DNA of 64,000 nt from Prevotella sp. UBA4217. Its GTDB lineage: Bacteria; Bacteroidota; Bacteroidia; Bacteroidales; Bacteroidaceae. The stretch lies in NCBI GenBank assembly GCA_002379425.1, contig DFTH01000011.1:38884-102883 (forward strand), given 5' to 3'. Positions 17,161 to 27,143 of the stretch are shown in pieces; position 1 is the stretch's first letter; every line of letters begins with the position of its first letter. Under the pieces are notes generated by a model that worked only from the letters and a program-made list of their open reading frames with translations, was not told the DNA's origin and made no database searches. A program made the translations under genes and the position numbers.

Positions 17161-19932
17161 ATGGCAAGAAGTATTATCATATCATTTATAACGACGCTTC
17201 TCTGTATCTACTGTCTGTTGCCAGCCAGAGCCCAATTGTCGCGGGAATATACCGAAGAGCGCCCACTGATTGTCGTCAGTGACTGGGAATTCCCGCCATA
17301 CGAGTTCAGGAACGACCAGGGTGAACCTGATGGCTATAATGTAGAGGTCCTACGTCTCATCTTGAACAAGTTGAAGATTCCTCATAAGTTCGTTATGCAG
17401 GAATGGGCACAAGCCACAAAGACCTTTGAAAACCATGAGGCAGACCTGATTCACGCCCTCGCTGCGATGTATCGTAAGCGGCCATACGTGATGACCCAGA
17501 ATATGATCACCTACTATCCGATAAAATCGGTTAGGCGGAAGAGCCAGGAACCTCTGACGAAAATCAGTCAACTGGGTCCTGAGGATACTCTGATGGTGAA
17601 GAACAATGACTATGCAACCCTCCGCATCCAGCAGGACTATGGCGCAGCGGTTAATCTTGAATACCGTTCTCCCAAGGATGCACTCACAAGCATCCGCAAC
17701 GGAAAAGACTCTTATTATTTATGGGGTGCGATACCACTTAAGATGAAGATCAAGGAATACGGCCTGGACAGTCTGGTCCTGGACGATACCGACATCCCTC
17801 CTGGTGAACTTCGCATTATCGGATACGATAAAGAACTCATTGAGTCGATAGATGACATCTATGCACGCCTGGAACAATCGGGCGACCTCCAGGCCATCTA
17901 TGACAAATGGTATTATCCGGAACGCGTGCACAACGACTCTTCACCAGTAGCCCTCTTCGTGATCTTAGGTGCTTTCGTTGTCATCATTATCATATTCCTG
18001 CTCAGCCGTCTTATACGTTCACGTGTCGCTGCGGCCATTAGCCGGACGGAAGATATCAACAGTATGATGTCACAGGCACTGAAGATGGGTAGTTTCTATG
18101 TGATAGAGTATGATATAGCAGCCAGGCATTACTATAATGCCTATGGAGACCTGTTACCAGGAGATGGGCTCTCGGATAGTGAACTTCTGGCACGCTTCCC
18201 TCCTGACTACCAGTCTATATTCAAGCATAAGTTTAATGAGATTGTCGAGGGAGGAGTGGAAATGAAGACAGCCAACTGGCGATTGAACTTAGGAACGGCG
18301 ACTGAACCGGAGTGGCATTATCTCCAAGGCAATGCCGCCATTGAGAAGGAAGGCGGAAATCCACGGTATATTGTCTATTCGATGAAGGATATCACCCAAC
18401 AGTTGGAAGAGGAACTTTTCAATAGCGAGACAGGCAATAAGTATTTGAGGATGTTCGAAACGAACCTTATTGCCATGTCATTCTATAGTAAAGAAGGCAA
18501 ACTCTTGGATGTCAATGAAGTCATGAGGCAACTCTGTGATTTTGACAATGCAGGCGAGGATTACTTCCGCTCAGTCGATATTTTTGATATGCCTGCTCTG
18601 AAAAATGACTATGAGAGGGGATCAAGGGAAAGTATCCACGTATGTCAGCATCTGTCGCAGCCCGATAAAGGCATCGACAAATATATTGAACTCAGAATAC
18701 GCCCGGCCTTAGATGACCATGGTGAATTGCAGTTCTATATAGTTACGGGTCGTGATGTGACCGCAGAGCGTGACCTGTATATTAAGCAGCGTAAACATGA
18801 CCTCGAACTGCTTCATGCTAATAATGTCATCAACATGCACGAAAAACGGTTGAACTATCTGCTGGAAAACAGCCAGATGTTCATTTGGCGTTCTGATTTC
18901 CGAAATGGGACAATTTCCTTCTCTCACTCCATGCGTTACCAGGAGCATACGGAAACGCTCAAGGAATATAGTGCGAATATGTACCCTGAAGATCGTATCT
19001 CCTCGGAGAATGCTCTCGCTGATGCCGAAAGCATGAGCAAACCCTTCAATACGATCCGTCATTTCTACCATACATTCAGTTCGTCAATACCTGTATGGCT
19101 GGATATTAGTGGTATGCCGACCTATGAGAAGAACGGTGAGCGCATCGGCTATTTCGGGGTGGCACGTGACATTACCAAACTTATGGTAGCACAGCAGAAA
19201 CTGAAACTGGAGACGGAACGCGCAGAGAACTCGGGCAAGATGAAGAGTGCCTTCCTTGCTAATATGACTCATGAGATACGTACGCCGCTGAATGCGATCG
19301 TGGGATTCAGTGACCTCTTGCCCGTGGTTGATACGCCAGAGGAAAGGATGGAGTTTATACGTATCATCCGTAACAACTGTGACATGCTGATGCGCCTCAT
19401 CAACGATATCCTCGCGGCCTCAAACATGGAACAGGCTCTTACCATAGAACCTGCCGAGGTAGATGTTGCCAAGGTATTCGATGATATCTGTCAATCTCTT
19501 GCCCAGCGTGTACAGGAAGGAGGCGTGGAGTTTATCAAGGATAATCCCTATGAGCATTGTCTCACTTCTTTGGATAAGGGACGCGTCCAACAAGTACTCA
19601 CCAACTTCACCACCAATGCCGTGAAATACACCAAACAGGGATTTATTAAGGTGGGCTATCACTGGGATCGTGGGATGACAAAGGACGGACGGGGAGAGAC
19701 TGACGGCCTGGTGTTCTACTGCCTGGATACAGGTGCAGGCATCCCCAAGGAGAAGCAAGCCAGTGTCTTTGAGCGGTTCGTGAAACTTAATGACTTCGTA
19801 CAAGGTACAGGTCTTGGACTTAGTATCTGTCAGGCCATTGCCGACCGTTGTAATGGTCATATCGGCGTCACTTCTGAGGGCGAAGGAAAGGGATCCACTT
19901 TCTGGATGTGGATCCCTTGTGAGAAGAAGTAG
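17161..19932 (+). CDS. sensor histidine kinase with periplasmic SBP_bac_3 domain (catalytically complete)
   Basis: 923 residues: a signal peptide (1-25, ending ARAQ), a family-3 solute-binding domain (about 28-255; DWEFPPYEFRNDQGEPDGYN at its start), a membrane helix (about 262-282), several PAS-like regions, then DHp and HATPase domains. The H-box NMTHEIRTPLNAIVGF carries His704. The N-box (VLTNFTTNAVKYT), D-box (LDTGAGIP) and G2 (GTGLGLSICQA) are complete. It is the last gene of the operon and ends 18 nt from the convergent cellobiose phosphorylase gene with no evident terminator. In the membrane-proximal and kinase parts it resembles the second gene; in the periplasmic part it resembles the third. 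Confidence 0.9.
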   Translation: MARSIIISFITTLLCIYCLLPARAQLSREYTEERPLIVVSDWEFPPYEFRNDQGEPDGYNVEVLRLILNKLKIPHKFVMQEWAQATKTFENHEADLIHALAAMYRKRPYVMTQNMITYYPIKSVRRKSQEPLTKISQLGPEDTLMVKNNDYATLRIQQDYGAAVNLEYRSPKDALTSIRNGKDSYYLWGAIPLKMKIKEYGLDSLVLDDTDIPPGELRIIGYDKELIESIDDIYARLEQSGDLQAIYDKWYYPERVHNDSSPVALFVILGAFVVIIIIFLLSRLIRSRVAAAISRTEDINSMMSQALKMGSFYVIEYDIAARHYYNAYGDLLPGDGLSDSELLARFPPDYQSIFKHKFNEIVEGGVEMKTANWRLNLGTATEPEWHYLQGNAAIEKEGGNPRYIVYSMKDITQQLEEELFNSETGNKYLRMFETNLIAMSFYSKEGKLLDVNEVMRQLCDFDNAGEDYFRSVDIFDMPALKNDYERGSRESIHVCQHLSQPDKGIDKYIELRIRPALDDHGELQFYIVTGRDVTAERDLYIKQRKHDLELLHANNVINMHEKRLNYLLENSQMFIWRSDFRNGTISFSHSMRYQEHTETLKEYSANMYPEDRISSENALADAESMSKPFNTIRHFYHTFSSSIPVWLDISGMPTYEKNGERIGYFGVARDITKLMVAQQKLKLETERAENSGKMKSAFLANMTHEIRTPLNAIVGFSDLLPVVDTPEERMEFIRIIRNNCDMLMRLINDILAASNMEQALTIEPAEVDVAKVFDDICQSLAQRVQEGGVEFIKDNPYEHCLTSLDKGRVQQVLTNFTTNAVKYTKQGFIKVGYHWDRGMTKDGRGETDGLVFYCLDTGAGIPKEKQASVFERFVKLNDFVQGTGLGLSICQAIADRCNGHIGVTSEGEGKGSTFWMWIPCEKK

Positions 19933-19950
19933 ATGTTAGCCAATGCTTGG

Positions 19951-22389
19951 TTACATCGTTACTTCCACGGTATGCTTACCTGCGGAGTAGGGGATAACCG
20001 TACCTGCTACGGGCTTGCCGTCGAGAGTGATGACCTTCACACCCTTCTGTGCTCCATTCGGATGGATGGTAATCTCATACTCGGCTTCGCGGAACTTACG
20101 GCTGACCACATAGTCACTGGCTGTTTCGGGCAGACAGGGATCGATACGGATACCGTCGTAGTCGGGCTTGATGCCGAGGATAAACTCTGAGACGGTGTAC
20201 CACATCCACGCGGCTGTTCCCGTGAGCCATGAGTTCTTGCCCTCGCCGGGCTTGAAGGCATCCTTTCCGGCTACCATCTGACAGTTCACGTATGGCTCCA
20301 CCTTGTGCAGCGTCTGGTATTTCTCCTCGACGTAGGAGGGCAGTATCTTGGCATAGTGGCTCCAGGCATCGTTGCCGCGACCAGCAAGGGTCTCGCCGAT
20401 GATGACCCAGGGATTGTTGTGGCAGAAGATACCTGCGTTTTCCTTATAGCCCTCGGGATAAGAGGAGATCTCTCCGTATTCGTAGATGTATTTTGTAAAG
20501 GCAGGATTGTTGAGCACCATGCCATGTTCACACTCCAGGTATTTCTTGCAGGAGTCGAGCGACTTGCCTACCAACCCATCCTCTGCGCCAATCTCTGCCA
20601 TCGTGCACCAGCCCTGGCTCTCGATGAAAATCTTGGCTTCTTCGCATTCGTTGGAGCCGATCTTGTTGCCGTAGAAGTCGTAGGCGCGGAGATACCATTC
20701 ACCGTCCCAACCGTCTTTCTTGACAGCCTCGATCATTGCATCGACAGCCTGTTGCATACGGGCTGCCTCGTCGGCCTTACCGATCTTCTTACAGAGAGCG
20801 ACGTAGTCCTTGCCAGTGACGACGAAGAGACCAGCAATCATCAGCGACTCGGCCTTGGTGCCCTCAGATACATTCTCGGTAGTCTGGAAACTCTCGTTCG
20901 GATCCCACGAGAAGCAGTTCAGGTTCAGGCAGTCGTTCCAGTCAGCACGCCCGATGAGGGGCAGTTTATGGGGACCCAGGTTCTTGATGACGTGGTCCAT
21001 CGAGATCTTCAGGTGTTCGAAGAGCGTCACCTCAGAACCAGGCTGATTGTCGAAGGGTACCATCTCGTCGAGGATGGAGAAGTCGCCCGTCTCCTTGATG
21101 TAGGCCACGGTACCGAAGATGAGCCAGCATGGGTCGTCGTTGAAACCGCCACCGATATCATTATTGCCCCGTTTGGTGAGAGGCTGGTACTGGTGGTAGC
21201 AACCGCCGTCGGGGAACTGCGTGGAAGCGATGTCGATGATGCGCTGGCGGGCGCGCGGCGGTATCTGGTGTACGAAGCCCACGAGATCCTGGTTGGAGTC
21301 GCGGAAGCCCATGCCGCGGCCTACGCCGCTTTCGAAGAACGATGCGGAACGCGAGAAGTTGAAGGTGACCATGCATTGGTACTGATTCCAAATGTTCACC
21401 ATACGGTCGAGTTTGTCATTGCCTGTCTTCACCTTATAGATATTAAGTAAGGCATCCCAATATTCGCAGAGTTCTGCGAAAGCCTTATCCACTTTCTCGG
21501 TTGTGTCAAGACTCTCGATGAGGGCATGGGCCTTTTCCTTGTTGATCACCTGAGGGGCAATGAACTTTTTATCCTGTTCGTTCTCGATATAGCCGAGCAG
21601 GAATATGAAATCCTTCTGCTCACCTGGCTGCAGGGTGACCTCGATATAGTGGGAGGCTATGGGGCTCCAGCCGTGGGCGTGGGAATTTCGAGGCTTGCCT
21701 TCCATGACGGCCTGCGGGTCGGCAAACTCGTTGTAGAGGCCCACAAAGGTCTCGCGGTCTGTGTCAAAGCCCTGGACAGGAGTATTCACGTGATAGAAAG
21801 CATAGTGGTTGCGACGCTCGCGGTATTCCGTCTTATGGTAGATGGTGGAATCCTCGATTTCAACCTCACCGGTAGAGAAGTTGCGCTGGAAGTTTTCCAT
21901 ATCAGTGGCAGCATTCCACAGGCACCACTCGAGGAAGGAGAACAATTTGAGATGTTTCACCTCTTTTGACTCATTCTTAAGTGTGAGTTTCTGTACCTCA
22001 GCCCATTTTTTCAAGGGCACGAAGAAAAGCACGCTGGCCTCTATACCCTGCTTCCGTCCCGTGATACGGGTATAACTCATACCATGTCGGCATTCGTAGA
22101 AGTCGAGCGGGGTCTTGCATGGTTTCCAGCCAGGGTTCCACACGGTGTCACCATCCTTGATGTAGAAGTAGCGACCGCCGTTGTCCATAGGCACGTTGTT
22201 GTAGCGGTAACGGGTAATGCGGCGGAACTTGGCATCCTTATAGAAGGAGTAGCCGCCAGCGGTATTAGAGATGAGAGAGAAGAAATCCTCATTGCCCAGA
22301 TAATTGATCCAAGGCCATGGGGTCTGCGGGTCTGTGATGACATACTCGCGGTGTTGATCGTCGAAATGACCGTAACGCTTTTGTTCCAT
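19951..22389 (-). CDS. glycoside hydrolase family 94 cellobiose phosphorylase
   Basis: An 812-residue cytoplasmic enzyme with no signal peptide that splits cellobiose with phosphate into glucose 1-phosphate and glucose, saving one ATP. Length and order fit GH94: an N-terminal beta-sandwich (to about 290), a helical linker, an (alpha/alpha)6 barrel and a C-terminal beta-strand domain. Recognisable motifs are [15 protein letters not shown], the phosphate/sugar region [13 protein letters not shown] and RADWNDCLN; the second Asp of the last motif (Asp486) aligns with the general acid of the family. A cellodextrin or laminaribiose phosphorylase is possible, but the close match of length and motifs favours cellobiose. 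It has its own promoter and is divergent from the acyl-polyene-type operon. Confidence 0.9.
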   Translation of the reverse strand: MEQKRYGHFDDQHREYVITDPQTPWPWINYLGNEDFFSLISNTAGGYSFYKDAKFRRITRYRYNNVPMDNGGRYFYIKDGDTVWNPGWKPCKTPLDFYECRHGMSYTRITGRKQGIEASVLFFVPLKKWAEVQKLTLKNESKEVKHLKLFSFLEWCLWNAATDMENFQRNFSTGEVEIEDSTIYHKTEYRERRNHYAFYHVNTPVQGFDTDRETFVGLYNEFADPQAVMEGKPRNSHAHGWSPIASHYIEVTLQPGEQKDFIFLLGYIENEQDKKFIAPQVINKEKAHALIESLDTTEKVDKAFAELCEYWDALLNIYKVKTGNDKLDRMVNIWNQYQCMVTFNFSRSASFFESGVGRGMGFRDSNQDLVGFVHQIPPRARQRIIDIASTQFPDGGCYHQYQPLTKRGNNDIGGGFNDDPCWLIFGTVAYIKETGDFSILDEMVPFDNQPGSEVTLFEHLKISMDHVIKNLGPHKLPLIGRADWNDCLNLNCFSWDPNESFQTTENVSEGTKAESLMIAGLFVVTGKDYVALCKKIGKADEAARMQQAVDAMIEAVKKDGWDGEWYLRAYDFYGNKIGSNECEEAKIFIESQGWCTMAEIGAEDGLVGKSLDSCKKYLECEHGMVLNNPAFTKYIYEYGEISSYPEGYKENAGIFCHNNPWVIIGETLAGRGNDAWSHYAKILPSYVEEKYQTLHKVEPYVNCQMVAGKDAFKPGEGKNSWLTGTAAWMWYTVSEFILGIKPDYDGIRIDPCLPETASDYVVSRKFREAEYEITIHPNGAQKGVKVITLDGKPVAGTVIPYSAGKHTVEVTM

Positions 22390-22423
22390 ATTCTGGTATT
22401 TAGTTAGTAATTTATTTTGCTTG

Positions 22424-22457
22424 CAAAGATAAGAATAAAAAATGGATAAAAAGCAAG
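22424..22457 (-). promoter_or_regulatory. Promoter for cellobiose phosphorylase
   Basis: Minus-strand TATCTTTG (22424-22431), with a weak -33 candidate CTTG (22454-22457) 22 bp upstream. Confidence 0.5.
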
Positions 22458-22468
22458 ATTATCCGTTT

Positions 22469-22503
22469 TTTGTTGATTAATTGCAAGAAAATATGTACTT
22501 TTG
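22469..22503 (+). promoter_or_regulatory. Promoter for the five-gene acyl-chain operon
   Basis: TACTTTTG (22496-22503) fits the -7 consensus. A TTTG at 22469-22472 is 23 bp upstream, rather far. The ATG follows at 22538. Confidence 0.5.
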
Positions 22504-22537
22504 CAAACAAATTAGTATTGAATAAAACTAAGATTGA

Positions 22538-23269
22538 ATGAAATACGCTTTAGTAACAGGTGCTTCACGTGGCATTGGTAAGGCCGTGGCACTCCGTCTG
22601 GCTGCTGTAGGGTGGCCAGTAGTGATTAACTTTCTGAGTAACAAGGAGGCAGCGCAGCAGGTCGCTGATGAGATAGCCGCTAATGGCGGCGTTGCAGAAC
22701 TGCTGCCTTTCGATACTTCTGATCCTAAGGCCATCGAGGATGCCTTAGAGGGATGGGAAGCCGCCCATCCCGAGGATTGGTTTGGCGTGCTGGTGAATAA
22801 TGCTGGTATCCGTCGCGACAATGCGATGTTTATGATGTCCGACGACGATTGGCACAGTGTACTTGACACCACGCTCAACGGCTACTTCTACATTACCCGC
22901 CATCTGCTGAAGCACATGATGCCCCGTAAGCGAGGCGGTAGGATTATCAATATGGCTTCGCTTTCTGGCGTTAAGGGACTTCCAGGGCAGGCTAACTACA
23001 GTGCAGCCAAGGCTGCTATCATCGGTGCCACAAAATCGCTGGCACAAGAAGTTGGACCGCGTAATATCACGGTGAACGCCGTAGCACCAGGCTTCATTGA
23101 GACAGACATGACGAAAGACCTGCCTGTCGATGACTTGAAGAAGATGATTCCCACAGGGCGCTTTGGCAAACCTGAGGAGGTGGCGGCACTTGTTGCCTTC
23201 CTCGCATCCGATGAGGCAGCCTATATCACCGGTGAGGTGATTAATATCAATGGTGGGCTCTACACATGA
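22538..23269 (+). CDS. FabG-like 3-oxoacyl-ACP reductase
   Basis: A 243-residue classical short-chain dehydrogenase. The NADPH-binding TGASRGIG lies near the N-terminus and NNAGI follows. The catalytic Ser141, Tyr154 and Lys158 are in place, and the PGFIETDMT and GEVININGG motifs are typical of FabG. In this operon it would reduce the 3-keto group of the growing chain on the ACP encoded by the fourth gene, rather than serve general fatty acid synthesis. The stop overlaps the ketosynthase ATG by 4 nt (ATGA), pointing to coupled translation. It has more than one possible pathway role (aryl polyene, flexirubin or other lipid). Confidence 0.88.
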   Translation: MKYALVTGASRGIGKAVALRLAAVGWPVVINFLSNKEAAQQVADEIAANGGVAELLPFDTSDPKAIEDALEGWEAAHPEDWFGVLVNNAGIRRDNAMFMMSDDDWHSVLDTTLNGYFYITRHLLKHMMPRKRGGRIINMASLSGVKGLPGQANYSAAKAAIIGATKSLAQEVGPRNITVNAVAPGFIETDMTKDLPVDDLKKMIPTGRFGKPEEVAALVAFLASDEAAYITGEVININGGLYT

Positions 23270-24486
23270 GGAGAGTGGTGATTACAGGCATGGGCATCTG
23301 GTCATGTCTGGGTACGGATAGGGAGACAGTAAAGGAATCGCTTTATAACGGTAAGTCGGGTATCGGGCTGGATAAGGCCCGCCTGACATACGGTTACCGC
23401 AGTGGACTTACGGGTATCGTCGAGACACCTGTCATCACGAAGCAGATGCTGGACCGTCATACGCGGGCGGGCATGTCGGAAGAGGCACAGTATGCCTATA
23501 TGGCATCATGCCAGGCTTTTGAACAGGCACGGATATCAGATGAGTACCTGCGCCAGAACGAGATAGGCTGTATCTTCGGCAACGACTCTTCGGCAAAGCC
23601 CGTCATTGAGTCGGCTAAGATTATGGATGAGAAACATGACTCGGCCATGCTAGGTTATGGACTGGTTTTTCAGTCGATGAACTCGACGGTGAACATGAAC
23701 CTGAGCACTATTTTCCATCTTCGGGGCGTGAACTTCACCATTAGTGCAGCCTGTGCCAGTGGCAGCCACTCCATCGGACTGGGTTTTATGCTTATTCAAC
23801 AGGGATTGCAGGATATGGTTCTCTGTGGTGGCGCCCAGGAGACGAACTACTACTCTATGGCTTCCTTTGATGCCTTGAATGCCTTCTCCATCCGTATGGA
23901 TGAGCCTACGAAGGCAAGTCGTCCGTTCGATCGCGACCGTGATGGTCTGATTCCCAGTGGTGGCGCAGCGGCTCTCGTGCTTGAAGAGTATGATCATGCC
24001 GTGGCCCGTGGAGCCACAATTCTGGCAGAAGTGACAGGCTACGGCTTCTCCAGCAATGGCGGTGGTATCTCTGAGCCCAGCGATGACGGCAGTGTGATTG
24101 CTATGACACGTGCAATGAAATGCGCGGGCATTGAACTCGATGATATCGACTATATCAACGCTCATGCTACTTCTACCCTCCAGGGGGATATGTATGAGGC
24201 TATTGCCCTCGGCAGGATGTTTGCAGGACAGCGCGCCCTAATCAGTAGTACCAAATCGATGACTGGTCATGAGTGCTGGATGGCAGGTGCTTCGGAGATT
24301 GTTTATTCGATTCTGATGATGCAGAACAATTTTGTGGCTCCCAACATCAACCTTGAGAATCCTGACGAATACTCCGAGAAACTTAATCTGGCCACCAGCA
24401 CCGTTGATATGGAGGTGAATACCGTACTGAGCAATTCTTTTGGCTTCGGTGGTACCAATAGTGCATTAGTGATTCGTAAACTATAG
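23266..24486 (+). CDS. FabF-like beta-ketoacyl-ACP synthase
   Basis: A 406-residue elongating ketosynthase that condenses malonyl-ACP with an acyl chain. The Cys-His-His triad is present: Cys163 in SAACASGSHS, His300 in NAHATSTLQGD and His335 in MTGHECWMAG. The C-terminal SNSFGFGGTNSALV loop is also conserved. It is thus an active KS, not a chain-length factor. The NAHATSTLQGD variant of the usual NAHGTST and the FabF-like length fit aryl-polyene/resorcinol-type clusters better than primary FabF. The stop codon TAG overlaps by 1 nt the GTG start proposed for the transporter. Confidence 0.85.
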   Translation: MRRVVITGMGIWSCLGTDRETVKESLYNGKSGIGLDKARLTYGYRSGLTGIVETPVITKQMLDRHTRAGMSEEAQYAYMASCQAFEQARISDEYLRQNEIGCIFGNDSSAKPVIESAKIMDEKHDSAMLGYGLVFQSMNSTVNMNLSTIFHLRGVNFTISAACASGSHSIGLGFMLIQQGLQDMVLCGGAQETNYYSMASFDALNAFSIRMDEPTKASRPFDRDRDGLIPSGGAAALVLEEYDHAVARGATILAEVTGYGFSSNGGGISEPSDDGSVIAMTRAMKCAGIELDDIDYINAHATSTLQGDMYEAIALGRMFAGQRALISSTKSMTGHECWMAGASEIVYSILMMQNNFVAPNINLENPDEYSEKLNLATSTVDMEVNTVLSNSFGFGGTNSALVIRKL

Positions 24487-26915
24487 TGTTATCGCTTGTA
24501 CTGAGAGTATATGACATGATGAGGAGGCACAGAGGGTGGTGTGTCCTCTCGTTCGTCGTCGTCACCCTGTTGATGTTGTTGTCCATCTCCCGTCTCAGTT
24601 TTAAGGAAGATATCTCCGATTTCTTGCCGCTCGACAGCCGTCATCAGCACGCTTTGAAGGTGTATCAGGATATTTCGGGGGTTAATCGATTGTTCGCCCT
24701 GTTTCAGTATCGTGACACGACTAAGTCCGATCCTGATATGATGGTTGAGGCCATTGAGTCCTTTACTTCCGAACTGGCCAAGCAAGACACTGGCAGGATG
24801 GTACGCGACGTTGTATCGCAGGTGGATATATCTAAGATGCAGGAGGTGTCGGCATTCGTCTATCAAAATATCCCTTATTTCCTGACAGAAGCGGACTACC
24901 AGCGGATGGATAGCCTGATGCAGCAGTCAGACTTCGTCCGAAGCCAGTTGCAGCATGACAAGGAGATGCTGATGTTTCCTGCTGGCGGGTTGCTTGTAGA
25001 GAATATCCAGCGTGATCCCCTGAACCTATTCACGCCAGTAATGGCCCAGTTGCAGCGCTCTGCGGGTGAAATGCGCTACGAACAGTTCGACGGCTATATC
25101 TTCTTGCCAGGAATGCAGCGTGCTGTGGTGATAATGAGTACCCCCTTTGGGGCAAGTGAGACAGAGAACAATGCCAGACTGATCTCCATGCTGGACAAAG
25201 TGAAGGACTCAGTGGAGGCTCGGCACAGTGATGTGGAGATTCATCTGACAGGGGGGCCTGTGATTGCGGTAGGAAATGCTTCGCAGATTAAAAAAGACAC
25301 AATTCTCTCAGTGACAGTGTCTGTCGTGTTGATTCTCCTCCTTCTCTTCATAACGTTCCGACATCTCCGAAACTTGTTGCTCATCGCCTTCTCTATCGCT
25401 TGGGGATGGCTCTTCGCCATGGGTTGCCTCTCACTGATTCATCAGGAGGTGTCTATCATCGTGATAGGCATATCTTCGGTGATTGTCGGTATTGCAGTCA
25501 ACTATCCCCTGCACCTGATAGATCATCTCTCCCATACATCAGATATGAAGACCACGCTTCAGGAGATCGTTTCACCTTTGGTGGTAGGGAATGTCACGAC
25601 GGTGGGGGCCTTCCTTGCACTCGTACCGCTGGAGAGTGTCGCCCTACGCGATCTTGGACTCTTCAGCGCTTTTCTGCTGATTGGTACGATTCTTTTCGTA
25701 TTGCTGTGGTTGCCGCAATTGGCTCAGCATCGCAGACTACGGGAGCACACCTTTCTGGCGAGGGTAGGGAGTGTGAGACTGGAAGACAAGCACTGGTTGG
25801 TGGCAGTTGTCTTGGCACTGACCCTTTTCTTCGGCTGTTTCAGCCTGCGCACTACCTTTGACTCCAATATCAGTCACATCAACTACATGACAGAAGAGCA
25901 GAAGGCAGACATGGCATATTTCCAGCAACTGATGACTGGCAGTGAGAAGGCCCGGCAGGTGTATGTCGTATCGCGGGACACGACGATTGACGGTGCTTTG
26001 GATCAGAGCCTGTCCATACAGCGGCAGTTGACGGAACAGGTAAAGAACGGTTATGTATCGGATCATGCTGGCTGTACAGGGTTTCTTGTTTCAAGAAGAG
26101 AACAGCAAGAGCGTCTGCAACGCTGGCGGGAATGGACGGCTGTCACCAGGACTCAACTGTTGGACGATTTGCACTGTGAGGCTGCTGCCGTTGGTTTTAC
26201 GTCAGACTCCTTTGCTGATTTTGAAGCGCTTTTGAAGGCAGATTTCCAGCCGCACGACCTTAACTATTTCTCGCCATTAACGAGTACGCTCTTTGCCACC
26301 AACATCAGTCAGGATAGTCTGCACCACGATTATAGTGTCGTTGATGTCCTGACACTCTCTGAGAAGGGCAAGTCTTCTTTGCCAGAACCAGACCTTGGCA
26401 GTTCTTATTGCTTTGACATCGACCAGATGAATAGTGCATTGGCCAATAGTCTCTCCGACAACTTCAACTATATCGGCTGGGCCTGTGGCTGCATTGTGTT
26501 CTTCTTCCTGTGGTTCTCCTTCCGCAGCCTGAAACTGGCGATGCTCTCTTTCCTGCCAATGGCCATCAGTTGGGTATGGATACTTGGACTGATGGGACTG
26601 TTGGATATCCAGTTTAACATTGTGAATGTGATCCTCGCCACGTTCATCTTCGGACAAGGCGACGACTATACCATCTTTATGACGGAGGGTGCCATACAGG
26701 AACTGAAGTACCAACGTCCGATGCTGGCATCATATAAGCACAGCATCATTCTCTCGGCCCTCATCATGTTCATAGGAATCGGCTCCCTTATCCTGGCGCG
26801 CCATCCTGCTCTCCACTCTTTGGCAGAGGTCACCATCGTTGGCATGTTCTCAGTGGTGCTGATGGCCTTTATCTTCCCGCCGTATATACTGAAGTTATTC
26901 AAAAACAAGATATGA
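24486..26915 (+). CDS. RND/MMPL-type exporter
   Basis: A membrane protein of about 809 residues with two repeats, each made of one helix, a large extracytoplasmic loop and about five clustered helices (first cluster about 275-425, second about 650-800). This is the build of MMPL/HpnN-like lipid exporters. The motif GQGDDYTIFMTEG in the second helix bundle is typical of these proton-driven proteins. In the operon it probably moves the finished acyl product or its lipid carrier towards the outer membrane. The GTG start at 24486 overlaps the previous stop; an ATG pair at 24516/24519, ten codons later and just before the first helix, is an alternative. It ends overlapping the ACP gene by 4 nt (ATGA). 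Confidence 0.82.
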   Translation: MLSLVLRVYDMMRRHRGWCVLSFVVVTLLMLLSISRLSFKEDISDFLPLDSRHQHALKVYQDISGVNRLFALFQYRDTTKSDPDMMVEAIESFTSELAKQDTGRMVRDVVSQVDISKMQEVSAFVYQNIPYFLTEADYQRMDSLMQQSDFVRSQLQHDKEMLMFPAGGLLVENIQRDPLNLFTPVMAQLQRSAGEMRYEQFDGYIFLPGMQRAVVIMSTPFGASETENNARLISMLDKVKDSVEARHSDVEIHLTGGPVIAVGNASQIKKDTILSVTVSVVLILLLLFITFRHLRNLLLIAFSIAWGWLFAMGCLSLIHQEVSIIVIGISSVIVGIAVNYPLHLIDHLSHTSDMKTTLQEIVSPLVVGNVTTVGAFLALVPLESVALRDLGLFSAFLLIGTILFVLLWLPQLAQHRRLREHTFLARVGSVRLEDKHWLVAVVLALTLFFGCFSLRTTFDSNISHINYMTEEQKADMAYFQQLMTGSEKARQVYVVSRDTTIDGALDQSLSIQRQLTEQVKNGYVSDHAGCTGFLVSRREQQERLQRWREWTAVTRTQLLDDLHCEAAAVGFTSDSFADFEALLKADFQPHDLNYFSPLTSTLFATNISQDSLHHDYSVVDVLTLSEKGKSSLPEPDLGSSYCFDIDQMNSALANSLSDNFNYIGWACGCIVFFFLWFSFRSLKLAMLSFLPMAISWVWILGLMGLLDIQFNIVNVILATFIFGQGDDYTIFMTEGAIQELKYQRPMLASYKHSIILSALIMFIGIGSLILARHPALHSLAEVTIVGMFSVVLMAFIFPPYILKLFKNKI

Positions 26916-27133
26916 AAGAAAGAATCAGACAACTTCTGGAAGACGCATTGCCCCTCGTGGATTTCGATTCCGATTTCCTGTTCAGTGAACTCGATTCATT
27001 AGGCGTGACTACGATCCTGATGCTTCTCTCTGATGAGTATGGTATCAAACTAGAGGCCACGGACGCTACACCCCGTAACCTAAAGACACTCGACAGCATC
27101 GTGGCCATGGTGCAGGGTAAGTTGAATTCATAA
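26912..27133 (+). CDS. acyl carrier protein
   Basis: A 73-residue acidic four-helix protein. The phosphopantetheine attachment site is Ser29 in SELDSLGVTT. Short and highly charged, it is dedicated to this operon rather than the general AcpP, whose motif is usually DSLD. It would carry the chain between the ligase, ketosynthase and reductase. It overlaps the exporter gene by 4 nt and precedes the ligase by 10 nt. Confidence 0.88.
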   Translation: MKERIRQLLEDALPLVDFDSDFLFSELDSLGVTTILMLLSDEYGIKLEATDATPRNLKTLDSIVAMVQGKLNS

Positions 27134-27143
27134 TTGGTGGCGT

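Noticed and set aside
19933..20190. 85-residue plus-strand frame after the kinase operon
   Set aside because: It lies almost wholly antisense to the 3' end of the cellobiose phosphorylase gene and has no family features.
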